The position numbers and the translations under genes were made by a program. Below, in pieces: positions 16,438 to 25,103 of a DNA stretch of 64,000 nt. Positions within the stretch are counted from its first letter, which is position 1. Each line of letters starts with the position of its first letter. This DNA comes from Clostridia bacterium (GTDB lineage: Bacteria > Bacillota > Clostridia > Oscillospirales > CAG-272), in contig JAFQUJ010000012.1 of assembly GCA_017408585.1 (NCBI GenBank), positions 24,225 through 88,224 on the forward strand, read 5' to 3'. Under the pieces are notes generated by a model that was not told where the DNA came from, made no database searches, and saw nothing but the letters and a program-made list of their open reading frames with translations.

Positions 16438-16623
16438 AATTCCCCAGGGCGCTCTTGGGCTCGATTCGACACTCCTTTGTGATTTATCACAAATTGGCTA
16501 AATCTTATAGCCAAATCAAGTATTCAAGCATTAGATAAACCAAAAAGAGAGCAGTTTAGCTATAATAGCGATTGCTCTCTCGGCTTGTAATATGGGCCTT
16601 TCTCTCTTTTATTTTTCATACCA

Positions 16624-16652
16624 TTGACAAATCCCCTGTAAAATGATATACT
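16624..16652 (+). promoter_or_regulatory. Promoter of the 128-aa membrane protein gene
   Basis: TTGACA (16624-16629), 17 bp, TATACT (16647-16652), about 40 bases before the ATG. Confidence 0.85.
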
Positions 16653-16692
16653 ATTCTTATAAGAGTGTTAGCTCTTTGAAAGGAGATAAATT

Positions 16693-17079
16693 ATGAACAA
16701 AATTTCAATCAAGCTTCAAAAGCTCATTGTTTGGCTAACGGGATATCTAAATGTTATTGCATTTTTCCTGGCGGGTGGCTACATTTTCCTCAAAACAGAG
16801 CATGAGGATGTGAGAAAGTCGGCAAAAACCGCATTTTTCACCCTTGCGATTTTTACAGCAATTGACCTTTTGACAACAGTACTTAGCAACATTTTCTCAC
16901 TCTCTCAATCATATGATGCGTATAATACGATTACAAAGGCAAGAGTTATCATAAGCGTTGTAAGAGTTGTTATATTTGTTGTGCTGATGGCTCTTGATAT
17001 TGCCGGCATTCACCTTGCAAAAAAGCAAGACGAGGACGCCCCTGCAATCGTCGAGGACGAGCAAAGCGAAAACGAGTAA
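16693..17079 (+). CDS. Small membrane protein, unknown
   Basis: A 128-aa protein with three hydrophobic segments (about residues 12-33, 45-68 and 86-108) and a highly acidic C-terminal tail rich in Asp and Glu. The layout LTGYLNVIAFFLAGGYIFLK then EDVRKSAKTAFFTL recalls the small DUF4870-like membrane proteins, but I am not certain. AAAGGAG lies eight bases before the ATG. It is a single-gene unit with consensus promoter and terminator. Function unknown. Confidence 0.75.
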   Translation: MNKISIKLQKLIVWLTGYLNVIAFFLAGGYIFLKTEHEDVRKSAKTAFFTLAIFTAIDLLTTVLSNIFSLSQSYDAYNTITKARVIISVVRVVIFVVLMALDIAGIHLAKKQDEDAPAIVEDEQSENE

Positions 17080-17081
17080 AT

Positions 17082-17106
17082 AAAAGCGTCCGAAAGGGCG
17101 CTTTTT
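17082..17106 (+). terminator. Terminator of the 128-aa membrane protein gene
   Basis: AAAAGCGTCC/GGGCGCTTTTT stem with a GAAA loop, directly after the stop codon. Confidence 0.85.
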
Positions 17107-17118
17107 CCTTTTGAAAGA

Positions 17119-17147
17119 TTGATTTTTAAATAAATGTATGATAAAAT
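17119..17147 (+). promoter_or_regulatory. Promoter of the phosphodiesterase operon
   Basis: TTGATT (17119-17124), 17 bp, TAAAAT (17142-17147), about 30 bases before the start codon. Confidence 0.75.
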
Positions 17148-17179
17148 ATCTATATATAGATATTCAAAGGAGAAATGAT

Positions 17180-18013
17180 ATGGATTTTACAAAGAGCATT
17201 TTTGAAAATAGAAAAGAAAAGGGCTCACCATTTTTGGTAGCGCATAGGGGAGTGTGTGGCGCGAATGTCCCATGTAACACCATTGCAAGCTATAAAATCG
17301 CTCTTTCACAGGGAGCAGATGTTGTGGAGATTGATGTTGCCAGATCGAGCGACGGAGTTCACTATGTGTTCCATCCGGGAATGGAGCATGTGTTCCTCGG
17401 TAGCTCAAGGCAAATCAGCGAAATGACCTCAAGCGAGGTTGACGAAATGTTCCTTTTAAATCAAGACCATGTAAAAACAAGCTACAAGGTGCCATATTTA
17501 AAGGATGTGCTAACGCTTTTAAAGGGCAAGGCGTACATAAATGTTGATAAGTTTTGGACAGATGTCGAGGGCATTTCAAGAGTGATTCGTGAATGTGGCG
17601 TTGAGGACCAGGTAATTATCAAAACCTATCCAAATCCAAGCGTAATGGCAGATATCGAAAAATACGCATCTGACTTTATGTTTATGACAATGGCGTGGGG
17701 TAAGGACGATACAAGCGAAGGGCTACTTGAACGCAATATAAATGTAATCGGCGCAGAGGTTCTGTTTTCAAGGGATAGCGACGAGTGCATAAGCGAGGAG
17801 TATATCGCAAAAATGCACAATCTTGGACTTCTTGTGTGGGTAAACTCGATAATTTATAATGAGGCAGATGTAATCAGCGCTCACCATACCGACGATATTT
17901 CACTTTATGATGATCCTGAAAAGGGCTGGGGCTGGATACTTGATAAAAATGTTGATTTTATTCAAACCGATTGGCTACTTATGTTAAAGGACTATATTGC
18001 AAAGCGAGGATGA
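17180..18013 (+). CDS. Glycerophosphodiester phosphodiesterase-family protein
   Basis: A 277-aa GDPD-type TIM barrel. The catalytic HRG is in LVAHRGVCG and is followed by NTIASYKIALSQGAD and the metal-binding VVEIDVARSSDG. The second conserved His is in VFHPGMEH. Later strands are LKGKAYINVDKFW and the C-terminal LLVWVNSI. I start at the ATG at 17180, preceded by AAAGGAG; a frame 14 codons longer has no ribosome site. No signal peptide, so cytoplasmic. GDPD enzymes split glycerophosphodiesters to an alcohol and glycerol 3-phosphate. The protein lacks parts of the classic GDPD spacing, so a related phosphodiester or sugar-phosphate substrate is possible. It is first in an operon with the next two genes. 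Confidence 0.82.
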   Translation: MDFTKSIFENRKEKGSPFLVAHRGVCGANVPCNTIASYKIALSQGADVVEIDVARSSDGVHYVFHPGMEHVFLGSSRQISEMTSSEVDEMFLLNQDHVKTSYKVPYLKDVLTLLKGKAYINVDKFWTDVEGISRVIRECGVEDQVIIKTYPNPSVMADIEKYASDFMFMTMAWGKDDTSEGLLERNINVIGAEVLFSRDSDECISEEYIAKMHNLGLLVWVNSIIYNEADVISAHHTDDISLYDDPEKGWGWILDKNVDFIQTDWLLMLKDYIAKRG

Positions 18014-18014
18014 A

Positions 18015-20015
18015 ATGCTAAGACATACTAAAAACGGTCAAATTTACGATACAAGAGCGCCGAAGGATAAAATTTTCATTTCTCCGCTTAGTGTGTGCTA
18101 TACTTATCTTGACGATGATATAACAAAAACGGAACGCCCGAGCGCAACTCCGTATCAGGATAGAGCAGACACTCTGATTTACACAAAAAACGGTGAGTAT
18201 ATTAGCAAGAGCCACCGAAATAAAATGACGATTATCGAATACAGGGGTGGCCTTTTAATAGATTTAGCTCCCTGTGATAGCGAATATGAGCGCTCCGTTA
18301 GTGAATATGGAATAAATCTTCCGTTTAATTTTATGGGTAAGCTCGACGGTGGAGGTTGGAGCAATCAATTTTTGTTCAATTCGCCTTATATGTCAAGCGA
18401 TGACAGCTACATTTACGCATACCTGACCAAGCCGAACGGCAAAAACCTTTTGCTCGCCGTCTTAAGCGATGCTCAGGGCTGGAAAATGGACTATTCTCCT
18501 TATTCGTGGGGACACTATTTTTCTAATCTCAAAATACTTTCAAGATATGATAAGGCTTTTGGCGAGCCGACCGACAAGCCAAGCCACATAAAGCTGGCGC
18601 TTATGCCGGTTGACGATTTTGACAACGCCCTTAGTGTGCTAAGCGCGCTATACGACGCCCCTGTGCTTACAAGTGAGCTTAGCGGTGGAAAAATCGGTGA
18701 TACCATTATGCTGAATTGCTTTGGCGAGGCGGACACCATAATTGAAGCCTCAAATGGTGAGAGCAGGGCCTATCCCTATACACAGAGCTACACAATTCAT
18801 TGTGAGGGCGAGGTTGAGCTGACTCCTCAAAGGTGCGGAAAAAGAGGTGTCGGCATAACCCTCTATGGTTACGAGAGCCTCCGTTCTCTTTACGAAAAAT
18901 CAATGGATAGCATAAGCCTTGAAATTGTAAGAAATCACACAGACGGCAACCTTTGCGAGCATCAATGCTGGGTGAGCGCAATGCTTAGATTTTTGCAAAA
19001 ATACGCACACACCCTCGCCCCTTTAAAAAAGGAGCGTTACGAGGCTCTCGTTTTGGAGGAGCTGAATATCATAACAGAGGAGAATGTCGAAAGGGCGACT
19101 CCTCATCAAACCATTTTAAAGACCCCACACGAGCGATTTGGGGCATATAATGTCTATAAATCTTGTCGCGTGCAGGAGCTTTTCTTTGGAATTACAATCC
19201 TGCTTGATGCCTATCGTTATTTTGGCGATGAAAAATATTATGAATATGCGCTTGGAGCAACGAATTGCTTGCTCGATAACTATCGAGGCGCTAATGGCGA
19301 AATTTTAGTTGATTGGGGCGATGGCACAAGCGAGGACTATACAACTGTGTGTGCGCCGATGATACCGCTTGCCAATATGACCGAGCTTTTAAAGGGTAAA
19401 GACGAGGCGCAATATCAAAAATGTCGCGAGGCGTGTGATAAAATGGCACATTTTTTGTTCTTGCGAGGGCTGCATTTTCCAACCGAGGGCGAAAAAAGCG
19501 CTTTTGCCGAGGAGGAAATGGAGGACGGCTCAATTTCCTGTACCGCGCTTTGCTTGCTTTATTATTGCAAGCATATAAGATATGACGAGGCTTATATAAA
19601 AAAGGCAAGAGAAATTCTTGATATTCACGAAAGCTGGGTTATCAAATCACAAATATGTCAAATGAAGGGCTCAAGCCTTAGATGGTGGGAAACACAATGG
19701 GAGGGAGATGCCGACGGTCCTGCAATCTGCGCAGGACACGCGTGGAGTATATGGCGCGCCGAGGCTGACTACCTCTATTATACGCTAACAGGCGACGAGG
19801 TGTATCTAATAAAGGCGAAAAACGGCTTTATGACGAACCTGTCAAAAATTCAAGCTGACGGCAAAACCTATTCAACCTATAATCCCGACAGAATTAATGG
19901 CGGTGGCTTTGGTAAGCCGATGCTTAAAATTGCATCTCGCTTTGCAAGCGTTGAGGACTGTGGAATATCACGATATGTGTGGATAAGAATTAACGAAACT
20001 TTTTTACAAGAATGA
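18015..20015 (+). CDS. Large uncharacterised protein, possible six-hairpin glycosidase
   Basis: A 666-aa cytoplasmic protein that I do not firmly recognise. I start at the ATG at 18015, one base after the previous stop, with GAGGA inside the end of that gene. The first 290 residues look like a beta-rich domain (IIEYRGGLLIDLAP, LPFNFMGKLDGGGWSNQFLF). The rest is rich in helices and aromatics like the (alpha/alpha)6 barrels of six-hairpin glycosidases (AYNVYKSCRVQELFFGITIL, YYEYALGATNCLLDNYRGAN, LVDWGDGTSEDYTT, GPAICAGHAWSIWRAEADYL). Candidate catalytic acids cannot be named safely. Its place between a phosphodiesterase and an EEP-family enzyme suggests work on a phosphorylated sugar or glycan. 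The last base pairs overlap an ATGA with the next gene. Confidence 0.7.
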   Translation: MLRHTKNGQIYDTRAPKDKIFISPLSVCYTYLDDDITKTERPSATPYQDRADTLIYTKNGEYISKSHRNKMTIIEYRGGLLIDLAPCDSEYERSVSEYGINLPFNFMGKLDGGGWSNQFLFNSPYMSSDDSYIYAYLTKPNGKNLLLAVLSDAQGWKMDYSPYSWGHYFSNLKILSRYDKAFGEPTDKPSHIKLALMPVDDFDNALSVLSALYDAPVLTSELSGGKIGDTIMLNCFGEADTIIEASNGESRAYPYTQSYTIHCEGEVELTPQRCGKRGVGITLYGYESLRSLYEKSMDSISLEIVRNHTDGNLCEHQCWVSAMLRFLQKYAHTLAPLKKERYEALVLEELNIITEENVERATPHQTILKTPHERFGAYNVYKSCRVQELFFGITILLDAYRYFGDEKYYEYALGATNCLLDNYRGANGEILVDWGDGTSEDYTTVCAPMIPLANMTELLKGKDEAQYQKCREACDKMAHFLFLRGLHFPTEGEKSAFAEEEMEDGSISCTALCLLYYCKHIRYDEAYIKKAREILDIHESWVIKSQICQMKGSSLRWWETQWEGDADGPAICAGHAWSIWRAEADYLYYTLTGDEVYLIKAKNGFMTNLSKIQADGKTYSTYNPDRINGGGFGKPMLKIASRFASVEDCGISRYVWIRINETFLQE

Positions 20016-20029
20016 AGAAGGAAATTGAT

Positions 20030-20794
20030 ATGAGTATTAAAATAATGACATTTAATTTAAGGTACGACAACGAGGGCGACGGGGTAAACTACTTTCCCAA
20101 CAGGCTCTCAAGAATACTTGAGGTAATCGAGGGGGAGAAGCCCGACATTATCGGCTTTCAAGAGGTGACCGACAATATAAGAGCAACCATGTACGCCTCT
20201 CTTAAGGGCTATTTGTTTGCCGGCTGTGGCAGAGATGCACGCTATCATGGGGAGTCAATGCTTGTTGCATATCGCTACGAGAGCCTTGAAATGATAAAAT
20301 GCGATAATACATGGCTATCTGAAACGCCAAGCGTTCCCGGCTCTCGCTATGGTGGCGACCATAGTGGCTGTCCCAGAATGTTTACAACTCTTCTTTTAAA
20401 GCATAATGAGTATGATGCGCCATTCTATTTTATCAACACTCACCTGGACCACGAGGGCGCAAACGGACGCTTGCTTGAATCAAAGCAATTATGCAAGGCA
20501 ATAGAGGCTCTTGACGGACACATTATCATGACCGGTGATTTTAACGCTGAGCCAAGTGCTCCCGAGATAAAGTATATTTTAACCTCTTTAAAGAGCAAGG
20601 GCGTAATTGATTGCACAAGCGAAATCGAGCCTACCTTCCACAATTTTGGCAGACTTTCAAAGGATGAGTGTGTGAAAATTGACTACATTTTCACAAGCGG
20701 AAAATGCCTTCGCTCATACAAAATCGAGGACGAAGCACCGAACGGTCTTTATTACTCCGACCATAACGCCATTGTTGCTGAAATCGAGATATAA
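20030..20794 (+). CDS. Endonuclease/exonuclease/phosphatase-family enzyme
   Basis: A 254-aa EEP-family protein. It has the N-terminal IMTFNLRYDN, the metal-binding Glu in IIGFQEVTD (near 44), HLDHEGANGR, the TGDFNAEPSAPE motif (near 173), DYIFTSG and the C-terminal SDHNAIVAEIEI. The whole catalytic set is present. I favour the ATG at 20030 (AAGGA upstream); an ATG at 20012 that overlaps the preceding stop is the alternative and would allow translational coupling. No signal peptide. Family members act on DNA, inositol phosphates, sphingomyelin or phosphodiesters; with a GDPD-like enzyme two genes upstream, a small phosphodiester is more likely than DNA. Third gene of the operon. Confidence 0.85.
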   Translation: MSIKIMTFNLRYDNEGDGVNYFPNRLSRILEVIEGEKPDIIGFQEVTDNIRATMYASLKGYLFAGCGRDARYHGESMLVAYRYESLEMIKCDNTWLSETPSVPGSRYGGDHSGCPRMFTTLLLKHNEYDAPFYFINTHLDHEGANGRLLESKQLCKAIEALDGHIIMTGDFNAEPSAPEIKYILTSLKSKGVIDCTSEIEPTFHNFGRLSKDECVKIDYIFTSGKCLRSYKIEDEAPNGLYYSDHNAIVAEIEI

Positions 20795-20797
20795 TCT

Positions 20798-20824
20798 AAA
20801 AAGGACTGCTAAGCAGTCCTTTTT
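20798..20824. terminator. Bidirectional terminator
   Basis: AAAAAGGACTGCT/AGCAGTCCTTTTT stem. It ends the phosphodiesterase operon on the plus strand and lies just after the minus-strand GH39-like stop codon. Confidence 0.85.
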
Positions 20825-20825
20825 G

Positions 20826-22154
20826 TTATTTTTCAATTAAAACAAAGCTGTTTCGCATAAGAGTGATAGTAACAGAGTTATCCTTAACAGATAGCTCCTT
20901 GCATAGTGCCATAGAGCGATCTGCGTCAACGATGTAAATTTTCGCGCCGTTCATGTCTGCGCCCTCGAAGGTGATATTTACAGTTTTCTTTATCTCGTTA
21001 TCATCATCGGTGTAATAGCAGGCAAGCATGGAGCTTTTTTCACCATTTGAAGCGCAAACGGTGTATATATCCTCGTCATCGCTTGTAGCCATAACCTGAT
21101 TTTTAAGCTCAAACAGGTGACTAAACATAACAATAGAGTAGTATCCCTTGAGCGCACGCATTGTATAAAAATCGAATAGTCCGTTCATAGCACACGGACG
21201 GGCATCATAATACATGAGCATATCAATATCGGGATTTAACTGAGCCGAGCACATACAAGCACAAATAAACGAAGCGCCCTTTATGGATATCATCTGCTCA
21301 ATAGAGTAAATCCATTCGTCGCCCCAGCCACGCACATAGTTCCACTCGTTAAGAATGCTCTCAACACCATCATAGCCGAAGCGCCTTATAATATCATAAA
21401 TTCTTGTGCCCTTTTCGCTCATTTTCTTTGGACTGGTTCCGTACCAATGCCACGAAATAAAGTCGATAGGAAGCCTTTCGCCATTGATTTTCTCAATGTT
21501 CTCGAAAAACCTTTCCAGCCAATCCTCGTTCCACGCAATAGCAGGACCACCGATTTTAAGGTGAGGGAAGCGTGCTTTTAGGTGCTTTGATGCGATAACA
21601 AAAAGCTCGGCAAACTCAACCTCTGTGCCACCCCAGCACCTTTTGTTTGTGCTTTCATCAGGGTCAAGGTCAGGCTCGTTCCAAATCTCCCAATAATCAA
21701 TTTTGTATTTAAAGCCATCAGCCCAGCCCTCTGTGTAGTGAGCGATAATATGCTCGCAAATTTGCGCCCATTTCTTGAAGTCCTTAGGCGGAAGCGTGCC
21801 ATATTTCTTTACACCGTGCTCGATTTTTGAGCCAAGACGATAAAATGGCTCTGTTCCAACTTCAAAGCATTCGGCAATATACTTGTCCGTGCAAGCGAAA
21901 TCATAGCTGTTTGGATCGTTTACATCAGCATCGAAATCGGGGAAAATGGCGTGAATGTCAACCGTATGCTCTCCGCCATACTGTGCGTGAAAGCCGGCAT
22001 CATGGTTTCTTGCATATGGGATACGCGCGGCACGAAAAAGCTCTTGATTTCCTCTTGTTTGGTCACCCCTTGAAACATGAGGGCCATTGTTTACTGCGTG
22101 CATGGGCTTGATTTTGCCAACAACGCTTGAAAGGTCAACTAAAATATTGCTCAT
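20826..22154 (-). CDS. GH39-like glycoside hydrolase, paralogue 1
   Basis: A 442-aa clan GH-A enzyme of the GH39 type (beta-xylosidase / alpha-L-iduronidase relatives). It opens with MHAVNNGPHVSRGDQTRGNQ. The acid/base Glu is in DYWEIWNEPDLDPDE (near 170), FISWHWYG lies near 240, and the nucleophile Glu is in SILNEWNYVRGW (near 275). A C-terminal beta domain follows. The start at 22154 has AAGGAG six bases before; 42 extra in-frame codons upstream have no support. No signal peptide, so it probably cleaves imported oligosaccharides. About 70% alike by eye to the gene at 23664. It is transcribed alone from its own promoter. Confidence 0.86.
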   Translation of the reverse strand: MSNILVDLSSVVGKIKPMHAVNNGPHVSRGDQTRGNQELFRAARIPYARNHDAGFHAQYGGEHTVDIHAIFPDFDADVNDPNSYDFACTDKYIAECFEVGTEPFYRLGSKIEHGVKKYGTLPPKDFKKWAQICEHIIAHYTEGWADGFKYKIDYWEIWNEPDLDPDESTNKRCWGGTEVEFAELFVIASKHLKARFPHLKIGGPAIAWNEDWLERFFENIEKINGERLPIDFISWHWYGTSPKKMSEKGTRIYDIIRRFGYDGVESILNEWNYVRGWGDEWIYSIEQMISIKGASFICACMCSAQLNPDIDMLMYYDARPCAMNGLFDFYTMRALKGYYSIVMFSHLFELKNQVMATSDDEDIYTVCASNGEKSSMLACYYTDDDNEIKKTVNITFEGADMNGAKIYIVDADRSMALCKELSVKDNSVTITLMRNSFVLIEK

Positions 22155-22184
22155 AGCATTCTCCTTAACATAAATGTTAATTTT

Positions 22185-22213
22185 ATTGTAGCATCTTATA
22201 GGGACAAAATCAA
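22185..22213 (-). promoter_or_regulatory. Promoter of GH39-like paralogue 1
   Basis: On the minus strand, TTGATT (22213-22208), 17 bp, TACAAT (22190-22185). Confidence 0.75.
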
Positions 22214-22243
22214 TAGTGCTTTTAAAATAACAGGTATTTTTGA

Positions 22244-22272
22244 TTGACATTTGGGTTATATTATGATAAGAT
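22244..22272 (+). promoter_or_regulatory. Promoter of the polytopic membrane protein gene
   Basis: TTGACA (22244-22249), 17 bp, TAAGAT (22267-22272), divergent from the GH39-like promoter. Confidence 0.75.
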
Positions 22273-22318
22273 AACAGCATAAAGCTTTTGACTTATATCT
22301 AAGAGAGAGGAGGACGCT

Positions 22319-23632
22319 GTGGAAAAAATTAAAAATGCGCTTTCAAGAGCGATACATTCGCCAAGCCTGCCACTATATGCCTTTGCGCTTGTCACGCTTA
22401 TAGCACACCTGTTTATGACAAGGCTGTTTTCCGATGATGTGTGGTTTTACGCCATACTTGACGGAAAGGAAAATACCTTTGAGGCAATAAGGGATTTCTT
22501 GACATATCGCAGACAGGTGTGGTCGTCAAGAACGCTAATCGAGGGTGCGCTTATCGTACTCGTTCAGCATATGTGGCTTTGGAAAATCATCGACTCTGTG
22601 GCGATTATTTATATAATTTTTGAGCTTTCAAGGCTTTTAAATCCCGAAAAGAGCCTTCTAAAAAATATAATAATAGCAGTAACACCGCTTGCGTTTCCAC
22701 TATGGATTCTTTACGAGGTTGGCTTTGTTGCCACCTCAATAAACTATATAATTCCCTTTGCGTGTGCGCTACCCACAATTTCGATTTTATACAGAAGCGT
22801 TACAGGAAGAGATGTCTTAGCGCTTGAATATGCTATCGCATTACCGTTTTTACTCTTTGCTTGCTTTAGCGAGATTATTTGTGCTCTTGTGCTTCTTGTG
22901 GCACTCGGGTGTGTTGTGTGGAAATTCGTTTCGAGAATGGGCGTTCCGTATGCGGAGATTGCGTGCGCTATGATTGCGATAGTCTATATTGTGTATCACC
23001 TAAGCTGTGTAGGAAATGACGCAAGGGCAGAGCAGGAAGCGCTCACATGGCTACCCGAGCATTCAAGCCTTAACCTTATTGAAAAGGTAGAGCTGGGGCT
23101 AAGAGCTATGATATTTTCGCTATTTATGTACGATAAAAATCTCGTTTTTGTCCTAATGTGCCTTGCGATAGCGCTTGTTGTAACGCTAAAGACGAAAAGA
23201 CCCTTAAAAATCGTTTTTGCGTGGCTACCATTTGCTATATCATCAATTTTTGGCGTGCTTTCGCCGATTTTGACCAAGCTACAATTTATGTCGGGCATAA
23301 AGAGCCAAATTCTTGTGGCTTTGCAAGCTCCAAAAATAACCCTTGGTGGAGCTTTGTGCGACCTTGTGGCTGTATTTTTGCTATTTTGCGTGCTTTTCTC
23401 TTTAAGAGAGGTAATAGAAGGCACGCAGGAATATGTCCTTTTATTCTATGCGCTGGGCATAGGCTCGGCGACAAAAATCGCCCTCGGTCTTTCACCTACC
23501 GTTTGGGCAAGTGGAAACAGAGGCGCAACCTTCTTGTTTATTTCAATCGCAATCACTCTCGGTGTAGCTGTATATCAGCTGATAACGCTTATAAGAGAGC
23601 GATACGCTAAGACAAAAACCGAAGCTAAATAA
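22319..23632 (+). CDS. Polytopic membrane protein, DUF6056-like
   Basis: A 437-aa integral membrane protein with about ten hydrophobic segments. The first is LPLYAFALVTLIAHLFMTRL. The conserved-looking loop FSDDVWFYAILDG followed by YRRQVWSSRTLIEG resembles the acidic first loop of DUF6056 and other GT-C-type glycosyltransferases, where Asp residues bind the lipid-linked sugar donor. The start is GTG at 22319, chosen because GAGGAGG lies seven bases upstream. It sits between the two GH39-like genes but on the other strand. A glycosyltransferase role is an inference from topology and the DD motif. Confidence 0.72.
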   Translation: MEKIKNALSRAIHSPSLPLYAFALVTLIAHLFMTRLFSDDVWFYAILDGKENTFEAIRDFLTYRRQVWSSRTLIEGALIVLVQHMWLWKIIDSVAIIYIIFELSRLLNPEKSLLKNIIIAVTPLAFPLWILYEVGFVATSINYIIPFACALPTISILYRSVTGRDVLALEYAIALPFLLFACFSEIICALVLLVALGCVVWKFVSRMGVPYAEIACAMIAIVYIVYHLSCVGNDARAEQEALTWLPEHSSLNLIEKVELGLRAMIFSLFMYDKNLVFVLMCLAIALVVTLKTKRPLKIVFAWLPFAISSIFGVLSPILTKLQFMSGIKSQILVALQAPKITLGGALCDLVAVFLLFCVLFSLREVIEGTQEYVLLFYALGIGSATKIALGLSPTVWASGNRGATFLFISIAITLGVAVYQLITLIRERYAKTKTEAK

Positions 23633-23634
23633 AC

Positions 23635-23661
23635 AAAACAGCCACATATGTGGCTGTTTTT
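23635..23661. terminator. Bidirectional terminator, AACAGCCACA type
   Basis: AAAACAGCCACAT/ATGTGGCTGTTTTT stem between convergent genes. The 27-base sequence recurs exactly at 25072-25098. Confidence 0.85.
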
Positions 23662-23663
23662 GA

Positions 23664-24980
23664 TTATTTTTCGATGAAAATTACGCTGTTTCGCTCAAGC
23701 CTTAGGTCAAGGTGATTGTTGATTATATTAAAGGGGAGCTCGCTCATTGTATGGGTTTCGTCAAGCAACAAAATTCGCGCGCCTGTCATATCTGCGCCCG
23801 TTACATTAAGAGAGATAAACCTTGGCCCTTCGTTATCGTTTTCGGCGTAGTAGGTAATCATAGCTCTGTGTCTTTCGCCGTTCGATGCGCAAATAGCATA
23901 AACGCATTCGTCATCGCTTTTTGCAAGAGCTTGATTTTTCAGCTCATAAAGGCGAGAGAACATAAGGAATGGGTAATAGCCCTTTAAAGGCTCCATTGTA
24001 TAAAAGTCAAAAAGACCGTTAAATGTGCCGGGACGGGCATCGTAATACATAAGCATATCAAGGTCATCATTATTTTGTCCTGCGCTCATACAAGCGCTCG
24101 TGAAAGCTGCGCCCTTTATACCGATAATTTGCTTTATCGAATACACAAATTGCGTTGTCCAGCATCTTACATAGTTCCACTCGTTGAGAATGGATTCAAC
24201 GCCGATATAGCCCACCTCGTCGAGCATTTTACGAATGCGAGTTGCCTTAATTGACATATCATATGGCTCGGACCAATACCAATGCCACGAGAAGAAGTCA
24301 AGAGGCGTGTTTTCCGCCTTAATTCTTTCAAGGAAGCGTCTCATCCACTCCTCGTCGCCAACGCTTGCAGGACCGCCTATTTTTAGGTGAGGGAATCGAG
24401 CCTTTAGGTGCTTGGAGGCTATTATGAACATATTTGCAAACTCAACCTCTGTGCCTCCCCAGCACTTTTTATTCGTAGCGCCATCGGGATCAATATCCGG
24501 CTCATTCCAAATCTCCCAATATTCCATATCATACTTAAAGCCATCAGCCCAGCCCTCTGTGTAGTGGGCGATAATGTGCTCGCAAATCTGCGCCCACTTT
24601 TTAAAATCCTTGGGCGGAAGCGTGCCATACTTCTTTACCTCGTGCTCAATTTTTGAGCCAAGACGATAGAAGGGGCGAGAGCCATAGGTGATAATTTGCT
24701 TCATATAATTATCTGTGCAAGCAAAATCATAGCTGTTTGGATCATTTACATCGGCATCAAAGTTGGGAAAAATTGCGTGAATGTCAACTGTATGCTCCCC
24801 ACCATAGCCTGCATAAAATGACGCATCGTGAGTTCTGGCATAGGGAAGGTGAAGAGCAAGATAATCGTGTTGGTTACCCCTTGTTTGCTCGTTTCCTGCT
24901 ACGACAGGACCATTGTTTACTGCGTGCATCGGCTTCATTTTGCCAATCGTTTGTGAAAAATCAAGAAAAATATTACTCAT
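23664..24980 (-). CDS. GH39-like glycoside hydrolase, paralogue 2
   Basis: A 438-aa paralogue of the enzyme at 20826, with the same opening (MKPMHAVNNGPVVAGNEQTR). The acid/base Glu is in EYWEIWNEPDIDPDG, FFSWHWYWSEP follows, and the nucleophile Glu is in SILNEWNYVRCW. The conserved TNKCWGGTEVEFANMF stretch is nearly identical to the other copy. Differences cluster in the N-terminal 60 residues and the C-terminal beta domain, and the substrate loop is SWHWYWSEP against SWHWYGTSP, so the two may prefer different substrates. AAAGGAG lies before the ATG. No signal peptide. It has its own promoter and terminator. Confidence 0.86.
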   Translation of the reverse strand: MSNIFLDFSQTIGKMKPMHAVNNGPVVAGNEQTRGNQHDYLALHLPYARTHDASFYAGYGGEHTVDIHAIFPNFDADVNDPNSYDFACTDNYMKQIITYGSRPFYRLGSKIEHEVKKYGTLPPKDFKKWAQICEHIIAHYTEGWADGFKYDMEYWEIWNEPDIDPDGATNKKCWGGTEVEFANMFIIASKHLKARFPHLKIGGPASVGDEEWMRRFLERIKAENTPLDFFSWHWYWSEPYDMSIKATRIRKMLDEVGYIGVESILNEWNYVRCWTTQFVYSIKQIIGIKGAAFTSACMSAGQNNDDLDMLMYYDARPGTFNGLFDFYTMEPLKGYYPFLMFSRLYELKNQALAKSDDECVYAICASNGERHRAMITYYAENDNEGPRFISLNVTGADMTGARILLLDETHTMSELPFNIINNHLDLRLERNSVIFIEK

Positions 24981-25012
24981 ATATAAAGCTCCTTTGCGTG
25001 ACCGTTAAATAC

Positions 25013-25041
25013 ATTTTACCACCAAGCCCAAGAAAAATCAA
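25013..25041 (-). promoter_or_regulatory. Promoter of GH39-like paralogue 2
   Basis: On the minus strand, TTGATT (25041-25036), 17 bp, TAAAAT (25018-25013). The -35 box and spacing match those of paralogue 1. Confidence 0.75.
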
Positions 25042-25071
25042 CATCTTGTGAAAAAAAGCTTGAAAAAATGG

Positions 25072-25098
25072 AAAACAGCCACATATGTGGCTGTTTTT
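25072..25098 (-). terminator. Terminator of the 227-aa membrane protein gene
   Basis: AAAACAGCCACAT/ATGTGGCTGTTTTT stem just after the stop at 25104; same 27 bases as at 23635. Confidence 0.85.
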
Positions 25099-25103
25099 AT
25101 AAA

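Noticed and set aside
15454-16452. Prophage or integrative element at the tRNA genes
   Set aside because: Direct tRNA-end copies resemble att sites, but there is no integrase, no cargo gene, and units are only about 200-245 bp.
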